A stretch of DNA of 64,000 nt from Siniperca chuatsi (GCF_020085105.1 NC_058052.1:7673733-7737732); one strand, 5' to 3'. Shown: positions 1 to 26,704, counted from the stretch's first letter. Numbers and translations are program-made. The notes: generated by a model from the letters alone, not told the origin.

Positions 1-636
1 ACTGTTCCATTAATAATAACAACTGATAATAATATCAACTTTGTTCTGCACACGCGGTCTTTGTATTCACGTGCGTGTGCTGTATGAGTTGTGGTCTTGT
101 AGCTGAAATTGCTGCCATCACACAGCCACGAGATGGCGACAGATTTCTTTCCTTGCACATTTCACTGACAATCGTTACCTGTCACTTGAGACATTATGAG
201 CAGTAATCCATCACACCAGTCATCTTGTTACATGTTGCAAATGACCCCTGGAAAACACATGCGCCGTAATGAGCTCATTTTTCTTTACAGGTTAGAATTG
301 TAGGAGCTTTTTTAGAGTCTTTTTTAACGTATGTTTTTGCACCCGCATGCTTAATATCCGATAGGTAGGTAGTGGTTTTCTGAGACGTAAATGTAAACTC
401 TTCTAATTCCACCCAAATAAGTTGGCTTAAGTAGGCTACAAATAGTCTCTGGGTTAGGCCTTTCTGACACCACAGCAGTGTTTGGAAGGTTTTCTGTCGC
501 TTGTGTTTGCTTTGAAAAGGAGAAGTGATATCGAGAATGACATTCATGGGACTCGCTCTGCTCCTCCTCTTCTTCTCTACTTCCAAATCACTTTGAACCT
601 GACACTGAGAGGGTCAGAACACCAGCAAAGAGCACA
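1..636 (+). promoter_or_regulatory. Upstream region and 5' leader of kmo
   Basis: No coding exon was recognised here. The leader just before the ATG (about 545-636) is pyrimidine-rich and then purine-rich. No convincing TATA box or CpG island was seen. An upstream ATG at 482 opens a reading frame in another phase that overlaps the kmo start; whether it is transcribed is unknown. The transcription start site cannot be placed from sequence alone. Confidence 0.35.
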
Positions 637-14681
<14,045 letters not shown>

Positions 14682-14975
14682 CTGGAGCATCAAACACTAC
14701 AATGAACTGAGAGGATCCTAATTTAATCTGGATGAACACAATGAAGGCTCTGCCAGGCAAATTAATCTACTATAATAGTGATTGTTGTAATTTATACCAG
14801 TCAGAATGACTGAATGATTTTATAATTTTTCATCAGTGTTTCATCGTGACTGAAAGAGCCCAAGAGTGGAACATTTTATATTTGATTATGTTCATGCCAT
14901 CATCATCATTTACATAATTTTTAATGTGAAAACAAAAAATGTCAGTAATAAACTCACAGGCAGGGGCTAAGTTTA
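14682..14975 (+). other. kmo: kmo 3' untranslated region with poly(A) signal
   Basis: AT-rich sequence after the kmo stop codon. A canonical AATAAA hexamer lies at 14947-14952, about 266 bp past the stop, and is the first one after it. The cleavage site is therefore inferred at about 14965-14975. No transcript data support the exact end. Confidence 0.6.
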
Positions 14976-15800
14976 TATAGTTTATACAGATACTTAGATG
15001 AGTTTATATAGATGCTTTTACATAAATGTTCCCTCAGCTCAGTTTCTGTCATTTTTATTTTGTCTTTGGCTCTCACCATTATCTACTTTATGCAGAGAGA
15101 CTTTTTGGAACAAGATCAACTCTGTATCAACAAATTCTTAAACCTGCAATAACTGTTTGTTTTTTTTTGGCCAGTTGGGGGCTTATTTCAAGGGGAAAAA
15201 AGGGACTGGAGCACACTGATTGATTTGCAGCCTTTAATTAGTCAAAGCTGCAAATTCTTTGCAAAACTGACAAGAACCTGATTCAGCTGCATACGACTGG
15301 GAAATGCATGCAGAACCCTGTTTCACAGCCAGACTAGCTTCCAGTCTTTATTTTAAGCTAAGCTAACCATCTCCCGGCTATAGCTTCATATTTAGCGGAC
15401 ACAAGTATGAGTGGTATCAATCTTCTCATCTAACTCTTGGCAAGACAGCAAACAAGTGTATTTTCCATAATGTCAATCTGTTCTTTTAATTAAACAGTAT
15501 AAAAACAAAGACCACTCACTCACTCATGCACACATCCTCACTGAATCCGGGTTTTATCAGCTATGGAAATCCATTCATCAAGTCTATTCATAGCTGACAG
15601 CCCAGGAGGTTATGAAAGGAGTGTCTCACTGGAGTATACTGAGGTCCCAGTCTCATCTCCTCTTATCTAATTACACTCCTGTAGTCCTCATACATATAAA
15701 TCCACCAAATGTCATTTCACAGAAACTGCTCTCGTCACACTGGAGATTTTGATTGAAATGATATAAGGTACACAAGCTAGGTATCTTAAAATAGCAACTC
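14976..15800. other. Gap between the kmo and opn3 3' ends, with repeat fragments
   Basis: No exon was recognised. A fragment of the CCTGCAATAACTG…CCAGTTGGGGGC repeat lies at about 15138-15185; another copy is at 46494-46646. A partial reverse-oriented copy of repeat family G lies at about 15329-15478 (TAAGCTAAGCTAACC, TCATCTAACTCTTGGCAAGA). The remainder is unassigned AT-rich sequence. Confidence 0.55.
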
Positions 15801-16306
15801 TTTATTGAATCCATACACAATAATGTCCATACATAATAATTTTTTGTATTATGGGTTATGGCTAAAGAGCTAAGGCTTATTTTCCATTTTACACATTTGC
15901 AGTTGGGGACAAACAAAAACAAATCTGCTATCACATGTTGATCCATACTTAGACACAGAGTTCAGCTGTTGTCACATAATATATACTGTGTGGCATATTT
16001 GACAAATAAGTGTGATTCTTTTCCTAAGAGAAACATATTATTAACTACATCTTATATCATCACAGCTGATGTTAGATGAGGATGTCACACTTTCATACTA
16101 CCTGCTTAGACAAAACACTGTCAGGAAACAGGTTTAGTTGAGATCTAGGGCTGACAGTTGGATATTTACAAGTAGTTGTAACAAGTCTGTAACTGTGTGT
16201 AGACGCAGACGTGTCTAGGGAGGTCAGACAGGATTATTTTGGTTTGGAATTGCATGTTAGGTCCTAAGGCATACTGAGTGGCGGGATGAGAAGTCCAGCC
16301 CCTGAA
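15801..16306 (-). other. opn3: opn3 3' untranslated region with poly(A) signal
   Basis: Read on the minus strand, AATAAA occurs at 15806-15801, about 500 bp after the stop codon, and is the first canonical hexamer. The inferred cleavage site is about 15 bp further on, near 15785. The kmo and opn3 3' ends then do not overlap. No transcript evidence is available. Confidence 0.55.
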
Positions 16307-19300
16307 TCACAGTGGCCTCACTTGAATGACATTAACCTCCTTGGAATCTCCAGCCTTGGAGGTCACATCCAGGTGGTGGAAGTCATTGCTGGTGATGATG
16401 AAGACGATGGAGGAGGAGCTGAAGGTCACCCTCTTCTTGGGTCGGTCCCTGCTGCCGCACCCTCTGGACACGACGATCGGTCGGATGGGGCGCTTGACAG
16501 GAGCCAGGGGGCGCTCTTTGAGGCTGTGCTGCAGCCAAGAGAGCCGCGAACAGAGCAGCTGCAGCAAACAGCGCCGGAACTGTGAGAGGATGAGTTGGAG
16601 GAGAAGCAGAGAGAAGAGGTAAAAGGATGGTATTTAACAGAGGGATGAAATAGCACCCTTTCCTCATTTGTCTGTCAAACACACAAGATATCCGCCTCTA
16701 AGGATGCCAGCAAACAAAGATTAGTGACAATTTCACTACTACACACAATACATGTATACAATATATATTAAGGCTTGGAAAAATTAAATTCAGCTTAGAG
16801 GAAACCATACTATGATGCAGATCTTTTCCCACATTTTTGCTGAATTTTGCCTTCCAAAAATGTACTTGTGGGAATTAAAATTCTGCACTATTTTGAGTAA
16901 AAATGCTCTTACAAATGCTCATTAAAACATTTCTTTTGGAAATATAAAAATACTCCTGGTTTTTCTACTCAAACCACAAACTGAAGCAGCACAAGAGGAG
17001 AACACACCATCACTCCTGATTGAGATGCCCTATTTGTCCACAGAGAGTTCAGCTGTGGTCACTGGAGGGGGGGGTGAAATCGACTGAACACACAGGACGT
17101 GGCCAATCAGAACTCTCCAGCATATAATGTATTCTAGATGGCAGAAAAACCTGGGCTCAGCAATTGTGGTTGAACCTTTTCACTGACGCCACCCTCACCA
17201 GATACACAGAGCAAGAAATTTGTGCTGGAGAGGTACACAGTTAACTGATGTCACATTAATTGTAGGTCATAAAGTTGACCTACAATTGAAAGTTCCTTCC
17301 CGCAAACAAAAAAAAGTTCTTTACTGCAGTTTTCAAATCTATTATTTACAGAACTTTAGGACTACAAACCTTTCTGCTCATGAACACGTAGATGAGGGGG
17401 TTGTAGGCTGTGCTGGACTTGGCAAAGAACGAGGGGATGATGGCCACTGTGGGAGAGACCACGTTCTTCCTGCCGAAGGCCTCCATCATGGACACGACAG
17501 CGTAGGGCGTCCAGCACACCAGGAAGCAGGAGATCATCAGGAAAAACATAACGGCGACCTTCTTCTCGTATCGCAAGATCTTGATGATCTGAATCGTCTG
17601 GAGGTCCTGGATGGAGCGCAGCTACAAGAAACAGGAGAGAGTAAGATGCTATCCTGAGGGGACACTGGCCTAACAATTAGACACGCTGTCTTGTGACCAG
17701 ATTGTTGCTGGTTTGGATCAAAATTTGTGGTTTCACTGGGCGATAATTACATGAGTTTTTAATGTCATCCCAAAATAATGACTTGAAGGTACAATGTGTA
17801 AGATTTGACCAGAATTTTAGTTTAAAAGATTTAAAAACTCATCTACTTAAATGAGCATGCTAACCAGCTAGCCCCAGCCCGTCCTGTGTTGTAATACCAC
17901 TTATGCATCGAGAGATGATTGTGAATCACTGTAGCATCCAGTCTGCCCTCAGTCCAACATGAGAGGATGAAGAAGTAGAACTGCCCTGATGGGTTGTCAA
18001 TCACGCTGGAGGTACAGGCCCCCGGTTTGTGTCACAGAAACACAAAGATGGCTGAAGCTCTTGGCAAGTGACCTTTATCACCATGCCAACCACCCGCTCC
18101 CGGCAAGAAACAAAGCAATATAAAAAGAAGCAAAACAAGAGTAAATATTGATGTGGCTTTCCACCGCTGCAGACAGCTCTTTGTGAGTAAAGAGATGCGG
18201 TTTGAGGCTGAACTCGCAAAGTTTCTTTTAGACTGGTAAGTAACATCTAACGTTGGCTATTTAGCAAAACGTGTCTTTAGTGCAACTAATGACAACACAA
18301 ACCGTGCCGAAAAACATTCCAAAAAGCTTCGGTATATGGTTTTGTTGTGGCTGTTTTCTTGCTACTATGGTCTTGCTAAAACTGAGCTAAGCAAGATAAT
18401 GTAAACTATAGGCTGACGCCACACGTGAAGATTATAAGATAGCAGTGTTATTTTGACCAGCTCTCAGAGTTTCAGCAGTTTGGTCGAATTTTGCATATTC
18501 TTGCCCTGCTGTTAGTTAGTAGTTGGATATTTTTTTTTCTAACTGATGACTGTAAATAGAGATTGTATAGACCCAATAGTAGACCAACTGAAAAAATGTC
18601 GATTGTGCCACCATATTGTAACCACGTGGCATTACTGTTATGAGATCAGGCAAGACTGGAAGTTTGGAAATTTTGCTATGCATTTTTGAGGACATTGCAA
18701 GGTTTATTACGTATGTACACAATCTTGAACAGTGTCATTGCTGCAATTATTAAATAATGCAATTTTTGCACAAGGTGAAATGCTGCCCCCTATTTGTTAG
18801 GAGCATGTGGTTAGGAAATACACATTGTACCTTTAAATCACTGGTTCCCAACCTTTTCTTGTGACCCCTCGAGGGGTTCCAGGGGAAAAACTGGCTTAAA
18901 TGACCTTGAATGCATTTGTGAACACATCCTATGCAACTGTGTTAGAGTGCTGGAGGTTTTTACTGCAGGTGAGTTCACGGACTAAAAACTGTGAATATTG
19001 CACTGTGGTTTGGAACCAAACAAACTAGAGAAGTGGTAGTAGGGGAGAACACACCGTAAAAAACCATAATGCTAATCAGGAACTAGGAAACAAGTACTTG
19101 ATTACAAGAAAAGCGACATCTTTGTAATTTGCACAAAGTCTAACTACAATGGAGATCAGAGAAAATCCATCTTCTCTCTTTAAATGTGCTATTTACTTAC
19201 TTACTTTTAAAGCAAGACTATGTAACTTTTGCTGAGCAGCACCTGCAGCTACGAGTAACAATTATGGTATAATGCTAAATGCGAAAAATGCAGTGTAACA

Positions 19301-22300
19301 GCAGGACAAGTGGAAAAGAGTCATAAAGTCAGTGAAGTGCAATATCTACCCACAGTTTGCTAACATTAACCACCAAGCTACTGGTCATACCAGACCAAGT
19401 AAGACTCTAGCAAAGAAAGTGTATTGGACTGAGAAACAGTGCCTTTTATTGCTAATTTAACTTTTTATTTGTAAGAGGAAGAATGCATAAGTTCTTCTTT
19501 CAAAAGTTACATAGTATCACTTCAAATCATTAATAAAAGCAGATTTAGCAAAATGGAGAGACACGTGGCATTGTGAATGTGTGTATTTGAGACCATATAA
19601 CTGCGAAAGTGTTCAATATACAGCATTATTTCCATAATCTCGGTAATAGTTGATTGCTCATGGAAACAACATTGTAATACCTCAATAACAGACTTGACTG
19701 ATAATGTAGATTAGATTAAACCCTTTGGCTAAAGTGATGAGATGATAAAGCATATGGAAATTTTCTAGACTCCCTCAAGACAGTCCAGAGCAGCTGAATC
19801 ACTGCAAGCTTCTATTTTTATTCAAGAATTCATATGGTCTTTTTAATTTATGTTCTACATTTCTTATGAAGCCACGATCTATTCCCATGTTCATGTTCTA
19901 ATGTTCTCCAGGTTTTCAGATGTCTACGGTGAAATTTTCCAACTGCTTTTGTATCAAGCCAAAAACACTCAGATTCAGAGTACTTCTCTTTGAAGATTTT
20001 CATAGCATCTCCCAAAATGCTGTGACGTGTGTTGAGTCCTCCCAGGCCACTGAGGTGTTCAGGGAGTTTTGTGGTGCTCGAGCTTGGAGCTCTGAGGAAG
20101 TAGCAGCTCACACTTCCTACAAGGTTGTGAATACTTAAGGAAGGAAAGATAGCAGCTGCACCAAATTGTGATGCAGACAGACATCTGGGTCATTTGTTTT
20201 TCTCATTTACACGTTTGCTTACATACTATCCTATTCAAACACTTTAGTGGCCATCTGCTCAATGTACAAACAGATTAAGGTGATACTGGCGCAAACAGAT
20301 TAGAGAATCTTGTGGCTCCCCAATTTCTATCGGACATACGTTCTCCTGTGTTTTTGCCGAAATCATTAACGTGAACACAAATGCTTAACTCTCATCCTCA
20401 CAGCCTGCTCCCATGTCATTTACATATAAATATGTTTACATATACACTCTGTCTTCCGCGACTGCCACTGACACTGAAAGGCTCCATTTCTAAGGCTCAG
20501 TATAGGCACAAGGAAGAATGAGCTTTTCAATGATTACCACTGTACAGGACAAGCCCTGAAGGCACAGAAGCATATTATGATAATAGAGCCCGTAATGAAA
20601 GAGGAGTGAAAGGCAGCACTTCGTCAGAGAAGGTCAAGGAATTTCTTTTCATAAAAATGAAAAGCTAGAAGTGTCTGCAAAGTCTGTATCTGTATATCTG
20701 ACTTTGGCTGAAAGTATATATATATATACTGAATCAGTTTTAGTTAAAGTGACAGTTGAAGTACAAATACTGAAAGAAGATGAAGTGGTGGTTAAAATGG
20801 TGCTGAAAGAAGCTAAATTAAAACTGATATATTGACCACTGAAATAAATTGTCTGTTCACGTGTATAAACTGAAAGACAATGGCAGTTAAAGTGGTGGCT
20901 GAAGTGTAAGCAGGCAGTGTAAGTTTTTTTGCTGTTGTTTGAAGGTGAAGACCTGAGACCTGAAAGGGTTGTGTCACTCAAATTATTAGTATGTGCTTAA
21001 AGCAGTTGAACTGCTGTTTGAAGATTAAGAGATGAAAGCAATTGCATTGTCAGTAGAAGAGAAAAAGATGAAAGCATATGAAGCGGTAAAAGTAATTGAA
21101 ATTTCAGTTGAAATGGAGGCGCTGAAGACAGTTCAAGTGTGTAAGCAGTTGAAATGTCAGTTCAAGTGTCACATTGAGATATAATAGTAAATAAGAATAA
21201 TAACATATACGTTTATCTTTTACATCTCTAATGATGAGCAGCTTAAATGGGGCAAGATGGAGTTAAATTTGTTCAGTCATAACTTTTTTTTTTTACTGGG
21301 GGACGAGCACAATTGTCAGTTTCAACAGTCGTCTTTAATGTTTCCATGCTAGATTCTGGTCTAAAGACTTTGATCAGCAACCCTCCATTTACTAGTCTAT
21401 GTTATTCATTCTGTTTATTAGTCTAACTAATTCATAATTTATTAAATATGCTAACAACTGAACAGAAAAAAAGCACATCTGCATGACTTACCATTTGTAC
21501 TGTATAGAGGATGTTTCCGTAGCAGTAGATCATGATGCCAACAGGAACAAAGAAACAGGCCAGGAGGAAGAGGAGGATGAAGGAGGCATCATTTGGGTCC
21601 TTAGATGCCCAGTCCAGGGAGCAGCCCAGCTGGTGGATCTCCAGCGTGTAGCGGTTCCACCCCAGCACAGGAGCCCCTGTCCAGGCCAGGGAGTACAGCC
21701 AGACGTAGCCTATGGCCCGCCACGCCCAGGGGAAGTCCACCACCTGTGCATGGACCACCCGGATGTAGCGCTCATAAGCCAGGGCTGCCAAAGTCATGAT
21801 GGAAACGATGCCTGGCAGTGGAGGGAGACAGATAGCCACGCTGAGTAATGCAGAACACTCACTGCAGGATCTGGGTCAGTGGCTACTCAGCGTCTCTTTG
21901 GACGGAATAAGTTTCATCATACTCTGTATAAGCAGAATTCTGAACATCTTGGTGCTGAACATCACATTCAAGCATTTTGTTGTGAATCCTTGAAAACTCA
22001 CAGAAAGAGAATATTTACTCCCACACACAAATACACACACACCTCTAAGACCTGCAGTGGTGGTTTGGTTCTAATAGTGTATGCATCTTATATTCAAATA
22101 TTTGTTGCTCTTATGCTCATCTTGTGCATCGTTTTGTTCCCACTTTTATATGGCACGTACGTCAAAGAGCACATCTGCAAGCCAGAGTCATGGTACAATG
22201 TCTAAAATTGATTCTGTATCTTTTTAGTCAATACACATCACACACACCTACATAACCTATATATCTATCCACTCACATACTCTAATACCCTCTACATCTC

Positions 22301-24279
22301 TTGATTAATGAGCGCAACATAGGAAAAGTGTCAATGAACAGACACACAAATTACAAACACACTATATTATGCACTCAGCTTGAGCCACAGCTACCCAGTT
22401 AGAATTGCAGTAGGACGGATGTGCACTGACAGAACTGCCAGGGCTTATTGCTGCAGCCCCTTTTGCCCGTGTAGTGTGTGTCGGGCACACTGACACCAAC
22501 CTCCTCTGAGTAATACATTTGATAAGGCGGAAGGATGACGGCATGTTCGTCCACAGAGGACTAGAGGACACAGATAGAGCTATGGAATTGATTTTTGTAC
22601 ACTTTAATTTTTTATATTACAACCTGTGTCAACAGGGAGCCACTGTACTCATTTTATCAGGCACAGGTGCTGGGAGCCAGGCACTCCAGATTAGTGATGT
22701 TCATACCAAATCATGCCATGGCTAACTGTCTGACCTAGGGGTTTCACATGAAAAATGTCACACAGTACATACAGTATGAACATTTTGAGCTGCTGTACTG
22801 TACTGGGAATGACAAATGAGGGGCAGGTGAGTTCTCAGAATGTGGTGTCACTGGAACTGAAATCTCCATTATCTGCCAGGTTTGCCCAGCCTATCTGAGA
22901 GTGGGCCAAAGCAGCAGGACACCACATCCCTTCTGCTCAATGTCATTTCAATGATGAAAGAAGACATTCCTGTATCTTGGGATTTAAAAAAAATCAACTA
23001 TAAATCTGGATACAAACCCCAACTTTATAAGCTTTTGATCTGAAATTCTCAATTTTCAATGCAAACCAGATCAGCACAGTCAGCGTTGCAGTGTTGCCAA
23101 CTGATCATATGCAAAGAAGCTAATGGCAATTAAAGAGGGCAACTGTCCAGTGCATCTCTGTGTTTAGTTTACTGATAAAGCAGCAAAAGGCTTGAGGGTT
23201 TGCTCTAATGAGCTCATTATCACACATCCTGAGCTATAATTCCTACAGGGGTGGGACCTGGAGAATGACCCTGTCACCACTGAACACAGTTATGCTGGTA
23301 GCAAATGTGTTACAGTAAAATGGAAACTGTAGGTGCAATGGTGAGAAAAATATTCCTCTGCATGAAGCAATGACCTGCAGAATGTGCTCACTTTACATAA
23401 AAAAAACATGATAAATACAGAAAATAATTGTATATTATTCAAAGGGATTCAAGGTCAATAGATTTTACTGCAGCTCATCATGGGGGGACACTGGAGGGTC
23501 AGTAAGCTGTTTTTGAAGTCTGTATTTTAACCACTCACAAATTCTGTGAGGAATTGTGCACAAGAGCTAACAGGAAAAAAGCTTTTTGCCTGATCTCATA
23601 ACAGCTTTTACCTAAATTTACATGCATTTATTAGAAATTCTTTCTATTTGGAATATCCTTCTTTCTTGCGTTATTGAGTGATCTATATGAGCTCATCTCC
23701 GCCTTCTACATATTTACATTACATTAGGCTGGATTTGCTCATATAATGAATTATGTCAGAATCCGATTTTCGTATTTTAGTGACTATTAGTGAGAAACGA
23801 ACAATTAAGGGAACTGGGGGTAAATATTTAAATACATTCGTATTTAAATATTTTCTTGCTTCAAATACATTCGTATTTAAATATTTTAGTTGAAAGTTTA
23901 TGTGACAATACTGATACATGTGAAATACATACTAGTATAAATAAATACTGTTTCTCTCACCAAATAAGCTGTTGCTGAAGCCGTCCCAGATGCATGTTGC
24001 CTGACTCCAAGTCCATCCGCCTGTGACGCACGAAGCAAACGTAAAGTTTATTCCGATGACAGAAACCAGAAAATCACTCAAACTTATGTTGACCAGTAAC
24101 AAATTGGTGGGCGTCCGGAGTCTCTTGAATTTACAGTAGAGTATGATGACAACAACGTTATTACAAAAGCCGAATACTCCAATGGTCCCGATGGTAAAAG
24201 CGAGAAGTTTGTAGGTGCCATCTGTGAAGATGTAATGTTCTGTACCTCTCCCGGCTCTGGTTTCGTTGGCAGGATTCAT
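16307..24279 (-). CDS. opn3: Opsin-3 (encephalopsin), complete, 4 coding exons
   Basis: OPN3 is a retinal-binding, G-protein-coupled non-visual opsin of the plasma membrane, expressed in brain and other tissues. Exons on the minus strand: 24279-23961, 21811-21492, 17621-17370, 16579-16307; all introns are GT-AG and phases join, giving 387 aa (human 402). Visible features: N-glycosylation sequon NET at residues 5-7; seven hydrophobic segments; [20 protein letters not shown] in TM1-TM2; Cys96 and Cys170 as the likely disulphide pair; Asp99 at the bovine Glu113 counterion position; ERY at 120-122; Lys281 in FFAKSS as the retinal Schiff-base lysine; NPLIY at 287-291. The tail keeps the OPN3-specific [18 protein letters not shown] block and ends VNVIQVRPL. 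The start ATG gives a family-like N-terminus. The tail-to-tail order with kmo matches human. Confidence 0.97.
17786..18833. mobile_element. 1.05-kb MITE with 15-bp inverted termini, opn3 intron 2
   Basis: The termini AAGGTACAATGTGTA (17786-17800) and its exact reverse complement (18819-18833) bound a 1,048-bp segment with no transposase frame. The right flank reads TTAA-like (CTTTAAAT) and the left TTGA, so the target duplication is uncertain. Immediately after it, about 18838-18905, lies a hAT-like end fragment (CACTGGTTCCCAACC…). Confidence 0.75.
19206..19525. mobile_element. MITE family A, uninterrupted copy, opn3 intron 2
   Basis: It begins AAAGCAAGACTATGTAACTT and ends CAAAAGTTACATAGT…CACTTCAA, inverted termini sharing AAGTTACATAGT-type sequence. 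It contains the ATAAAGTCAGT junction intact, which gives the empty-site reference for the nested stack at 3167-4710. Confidence 0.7.
19848..20140 (-). other. Unassigned stretch, opn3 intron 2
   Basis: An open frame of 87 codons runs 20111-19848 on the minus strand; an opposing plus-strand frame covers 19920-20138. I recognise no domain, and composition is not clearly coding. It could be part of an unrecognised repeat, a UTR-derived retrocopy or chance. Confidence 0.2.
20640..21180 (+). repeat. Degenerate GTTGAA/CTGAAG-rich repeat tract, opn3 intron 2
   Basis: About 540 bp is built from loosely repeated modules such as CAGTTGAAATGTCAGTT, GTTAAAGTGGTGGCTGAAGTG and TGAAAGAAG. The repeat length is irregular, so it is not a simple minisatellite. 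A short perfect TA tract lies at about 20716-20728. No open frame spans it. Confidence 0.55.
23822..23887. repeat. AT-rich hairpin plus 25-bp tandem duplication, opn3 intron 1
   Basis: Perfect 14-bp inverted arms at 23822-23835 and 23840-23853 with a 4-nt loop ATTC; then the 25-bp stretch at 23830-23854 is repeated exactly at 23863-23887. It lies about 75 bp downstream of the opn3 exon 1 donor site. Confidence 0.8.
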
Positions 24280-24420
24280 TGCGTGAATAAAAACTTGGTT
24301 TCCAGCATTGTGCTGCGCGCGGTGTCAGAGCGCGCGACCTTCACTCGAAACACCGTAGGCTCCACGCCGCTCCTCCACGCGCTCCCCGCGCCGCTAATTC
24401 AAACCAACCCGAGACTGCCT
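24280..24420 (-). promoter_or_regulatory. opn3: CpG-rich 5' flank of opn3 (likely promoter/5' UTR)
   Basis: A local GC- and CpG-rich stretch stands out from the AT-rich surroundings (GCTGCGCGCGGTG, AGCGCGCGACC, CCACGCGCTCCCCGCGCCGC) just upstream of the opn3 start codon. No TATA box was recognised. It is short for a CpG island, and the transcription start is unknown. Confidence 0.5.
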
Positions 24421-25040
24421 TTCTCTGAAACTGGGTCAATGTAACACTGTCAAATCACACAGATTATAAACGTTATGTTTCCGGCTACTCTTTCAAAGTA
24501 AAATCGTTTTTGCCCTACATGTTTAGCGACGAACTCGCGCCTTATTATATGGTAGGCCTATAGCTCTAAGTTTGAAATGCAGGCCTACATAGAGGGAGAA
24601 TTTAAGAACAACGTTTCTAAAGTGCGGTCAGAAATGCACAGATGATGCAGCAGTTCACTTGTATCTCGTGTTGTATACACTGAAGTATTTCACACTTTTA
24701 TTTTGAAATCCAAGTCTCCAAATAATCTCCCGTTTTATTGGGACTAACTGTGGGGAAACTGATGGAGCCTTCAATTCAATAATCAAGACAGTGATGTGTT
24801 GTAACGAAGTCATTTATGTATACCTCTACGCCAAGACTGCATATACTGTATATTTTACACAAGAAATGTTTATATATAGTGTTTTTAAATGGTTAAATGC
24901 ATTTATGACTGCAGATTACATTAATTTGAAGTTTATGTGGATAAAGGAGAATCTAGAATGCAATCATCAATCTCATGAATCGTTATTAACTAATCAAACA
25001 ACCACAACTGTTCTGTAAATACCATATGCATCCTGTGACT
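24421..25040. other. Non-coding, unassigned
   Basis: AT-rich sequence upstream of opn3. No exon, known repeat or RNA gene was recognised. The short open frames have no family resemblance. Confidence 0.4.
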
Positions 25041-25044
25041 ATGT

Positions 25045-25225
25045 GCAAAATATTTTATAATGCTTGTTGTATGTAATGTGCATGCTGTCTGTATTTTTGT
25101 TCACCTGCCTGGGGACTGGGGATGAAAATGAGCTTTATCTCTGTACAATGCATCAGATTTCAAGTATTGGAATTTATGTTTATTATACGTGGTCCCTGTC
25201 AAATAAACTTGTAAATAAATAAATA
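25045..25225 (+). mobile_element. Possible non-LTR retrotransposon 3' end
   Basis: The sequence GGGGACTGGGGATGAAAATGAGC…GGTCCCTGTCAAATAAACTTG followed by AAATAAATAAAT resembles the 3' UTR and tail of a fish LINE. There is no coding part next to it. The identification rests on general resemblance only. Confidence 0.35.
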
Positions 25226-26700
25226 TTATGAACACTTGGAAGCCTTAAAAAATATATCCAGTCATTATCATGCACATGTATAACCACACAAACAAGGAAA
25301 CACTCTTTTATGAACAGTAGCAAACTGTTCTGGCTCCTGAAAATGCTGAACTAAACATCTGAGGCTTTTTTTCACCTGCAGCACAGGTGACATATAGCAC
25401 GTTTCTCACACCCCAGCTACTCACTGGAACCTGGCAGGTGAATCTAATTATGATCCTGCCTATATGAAAGAGTACACTTTCACAGTGATGTGTGACTTTT
25501 TTTTATTTCTGCGGTAAACCTTTTTTTTTTTTTTGGAAGGATCCAAAGTGTCATGACTGTGTACATTTTTTTGTATTTTTGAGCCTCTGTGGGAAGGCCT
25601 GGCAGTGGTCAAGTCACTTCCCAACATAGCAGACCCCCAGTTTCACATGCACTGAGCACCAAATTACAACAGCACAGCGACTCTGCTGATTGGGTTGTGT
25701 GGCTGTACCTCCTGTGACATTTGCTCTTCTTCAAGCAAGGGGTCTCGTTTTGTTCACACAGAAATGTCACTGTGTTGAAACGTTGGATTCCCGCAGCGAC
25801 GATGTTTGCGGCTGACCTCATTTCTCAGTGCCTACAGGTTGATTCAAAATAGCAAATCTCCCTTGAATAACACGAGAGACGAGAGTGTGCGTTGGGGATG
25901 TGCATGACACACAGACTCTGGGAATGTTTTAATTATGCTGCAGCTCATCCAGTGACGCACTTGTAATGTTCATTCATAGTTTGAAGGTATTTCATTCGAG
26001 GTATAGATGAATCTTTATACGCATCTTGATATAATGCCATTTTGATATAATGTTGTGATAAAATGTGTTCTCCTTTTTACACCAAGGGCGTTGTAAAAGG
26101 GAGCTGTAAGCTCTGAGGTCAGGGCTTCATTTTCTTGGAATATGTCGTCACACAACGCATTGCTTTCTTATGATTAATATTGACCTCTCAGTGTAAAGGC
26201 TGCTGCAGAAGAACAACACCTCAAAATAAATAGCAAAATCCAATTAATAAATAGGTCAACGGCATTCAAATATCATCAAGAAGAAGATTTATAATATTTG
26301 TCGTAACAGGCTTTATTGACAAGAGATCCTTTAAATCTAGGTTTAGGTTGTTTTGTGGAGGCATCAGACTTTTATTGGTTGGTTTCTCTAAACCAGTTCT
26401 ATAGCCTTTGATGCTGACATGTTCTCCAAGTACTTAAAGGCAGATGCTTGGTTTTGAGTTTCCTTATGCTTTTAATCTCAGAGTTTCTGCAACTAGGTCA
26501 AGGTTCCAATCTCTCTCAGTGCATGGGAAACAGATGTTAACATTGCCAAAGCATGTGTAAAATAAAAACATAAACAGAAGAATTGTGATATTAAAATATA
26601 TACAGATAATTAAGACAGGATAATAATAATAATAAATTGTAGACTTGCAGTTAAAATACAGAAAGGGAAAACTAAACACTGCAACGTTTTTTTTACGAGT
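25226..26700. other. Non-coding, unassigned
   Basis: No exon was recognised. It contains A/T homopolymer runs (about 25499-25535) and an AAT trinucleotide run near 26620-26635. No repeat family was identified. Confidence 0.4.
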
Positions 26701-26702
26701 TG

Positions 26703-26704
26703 GT

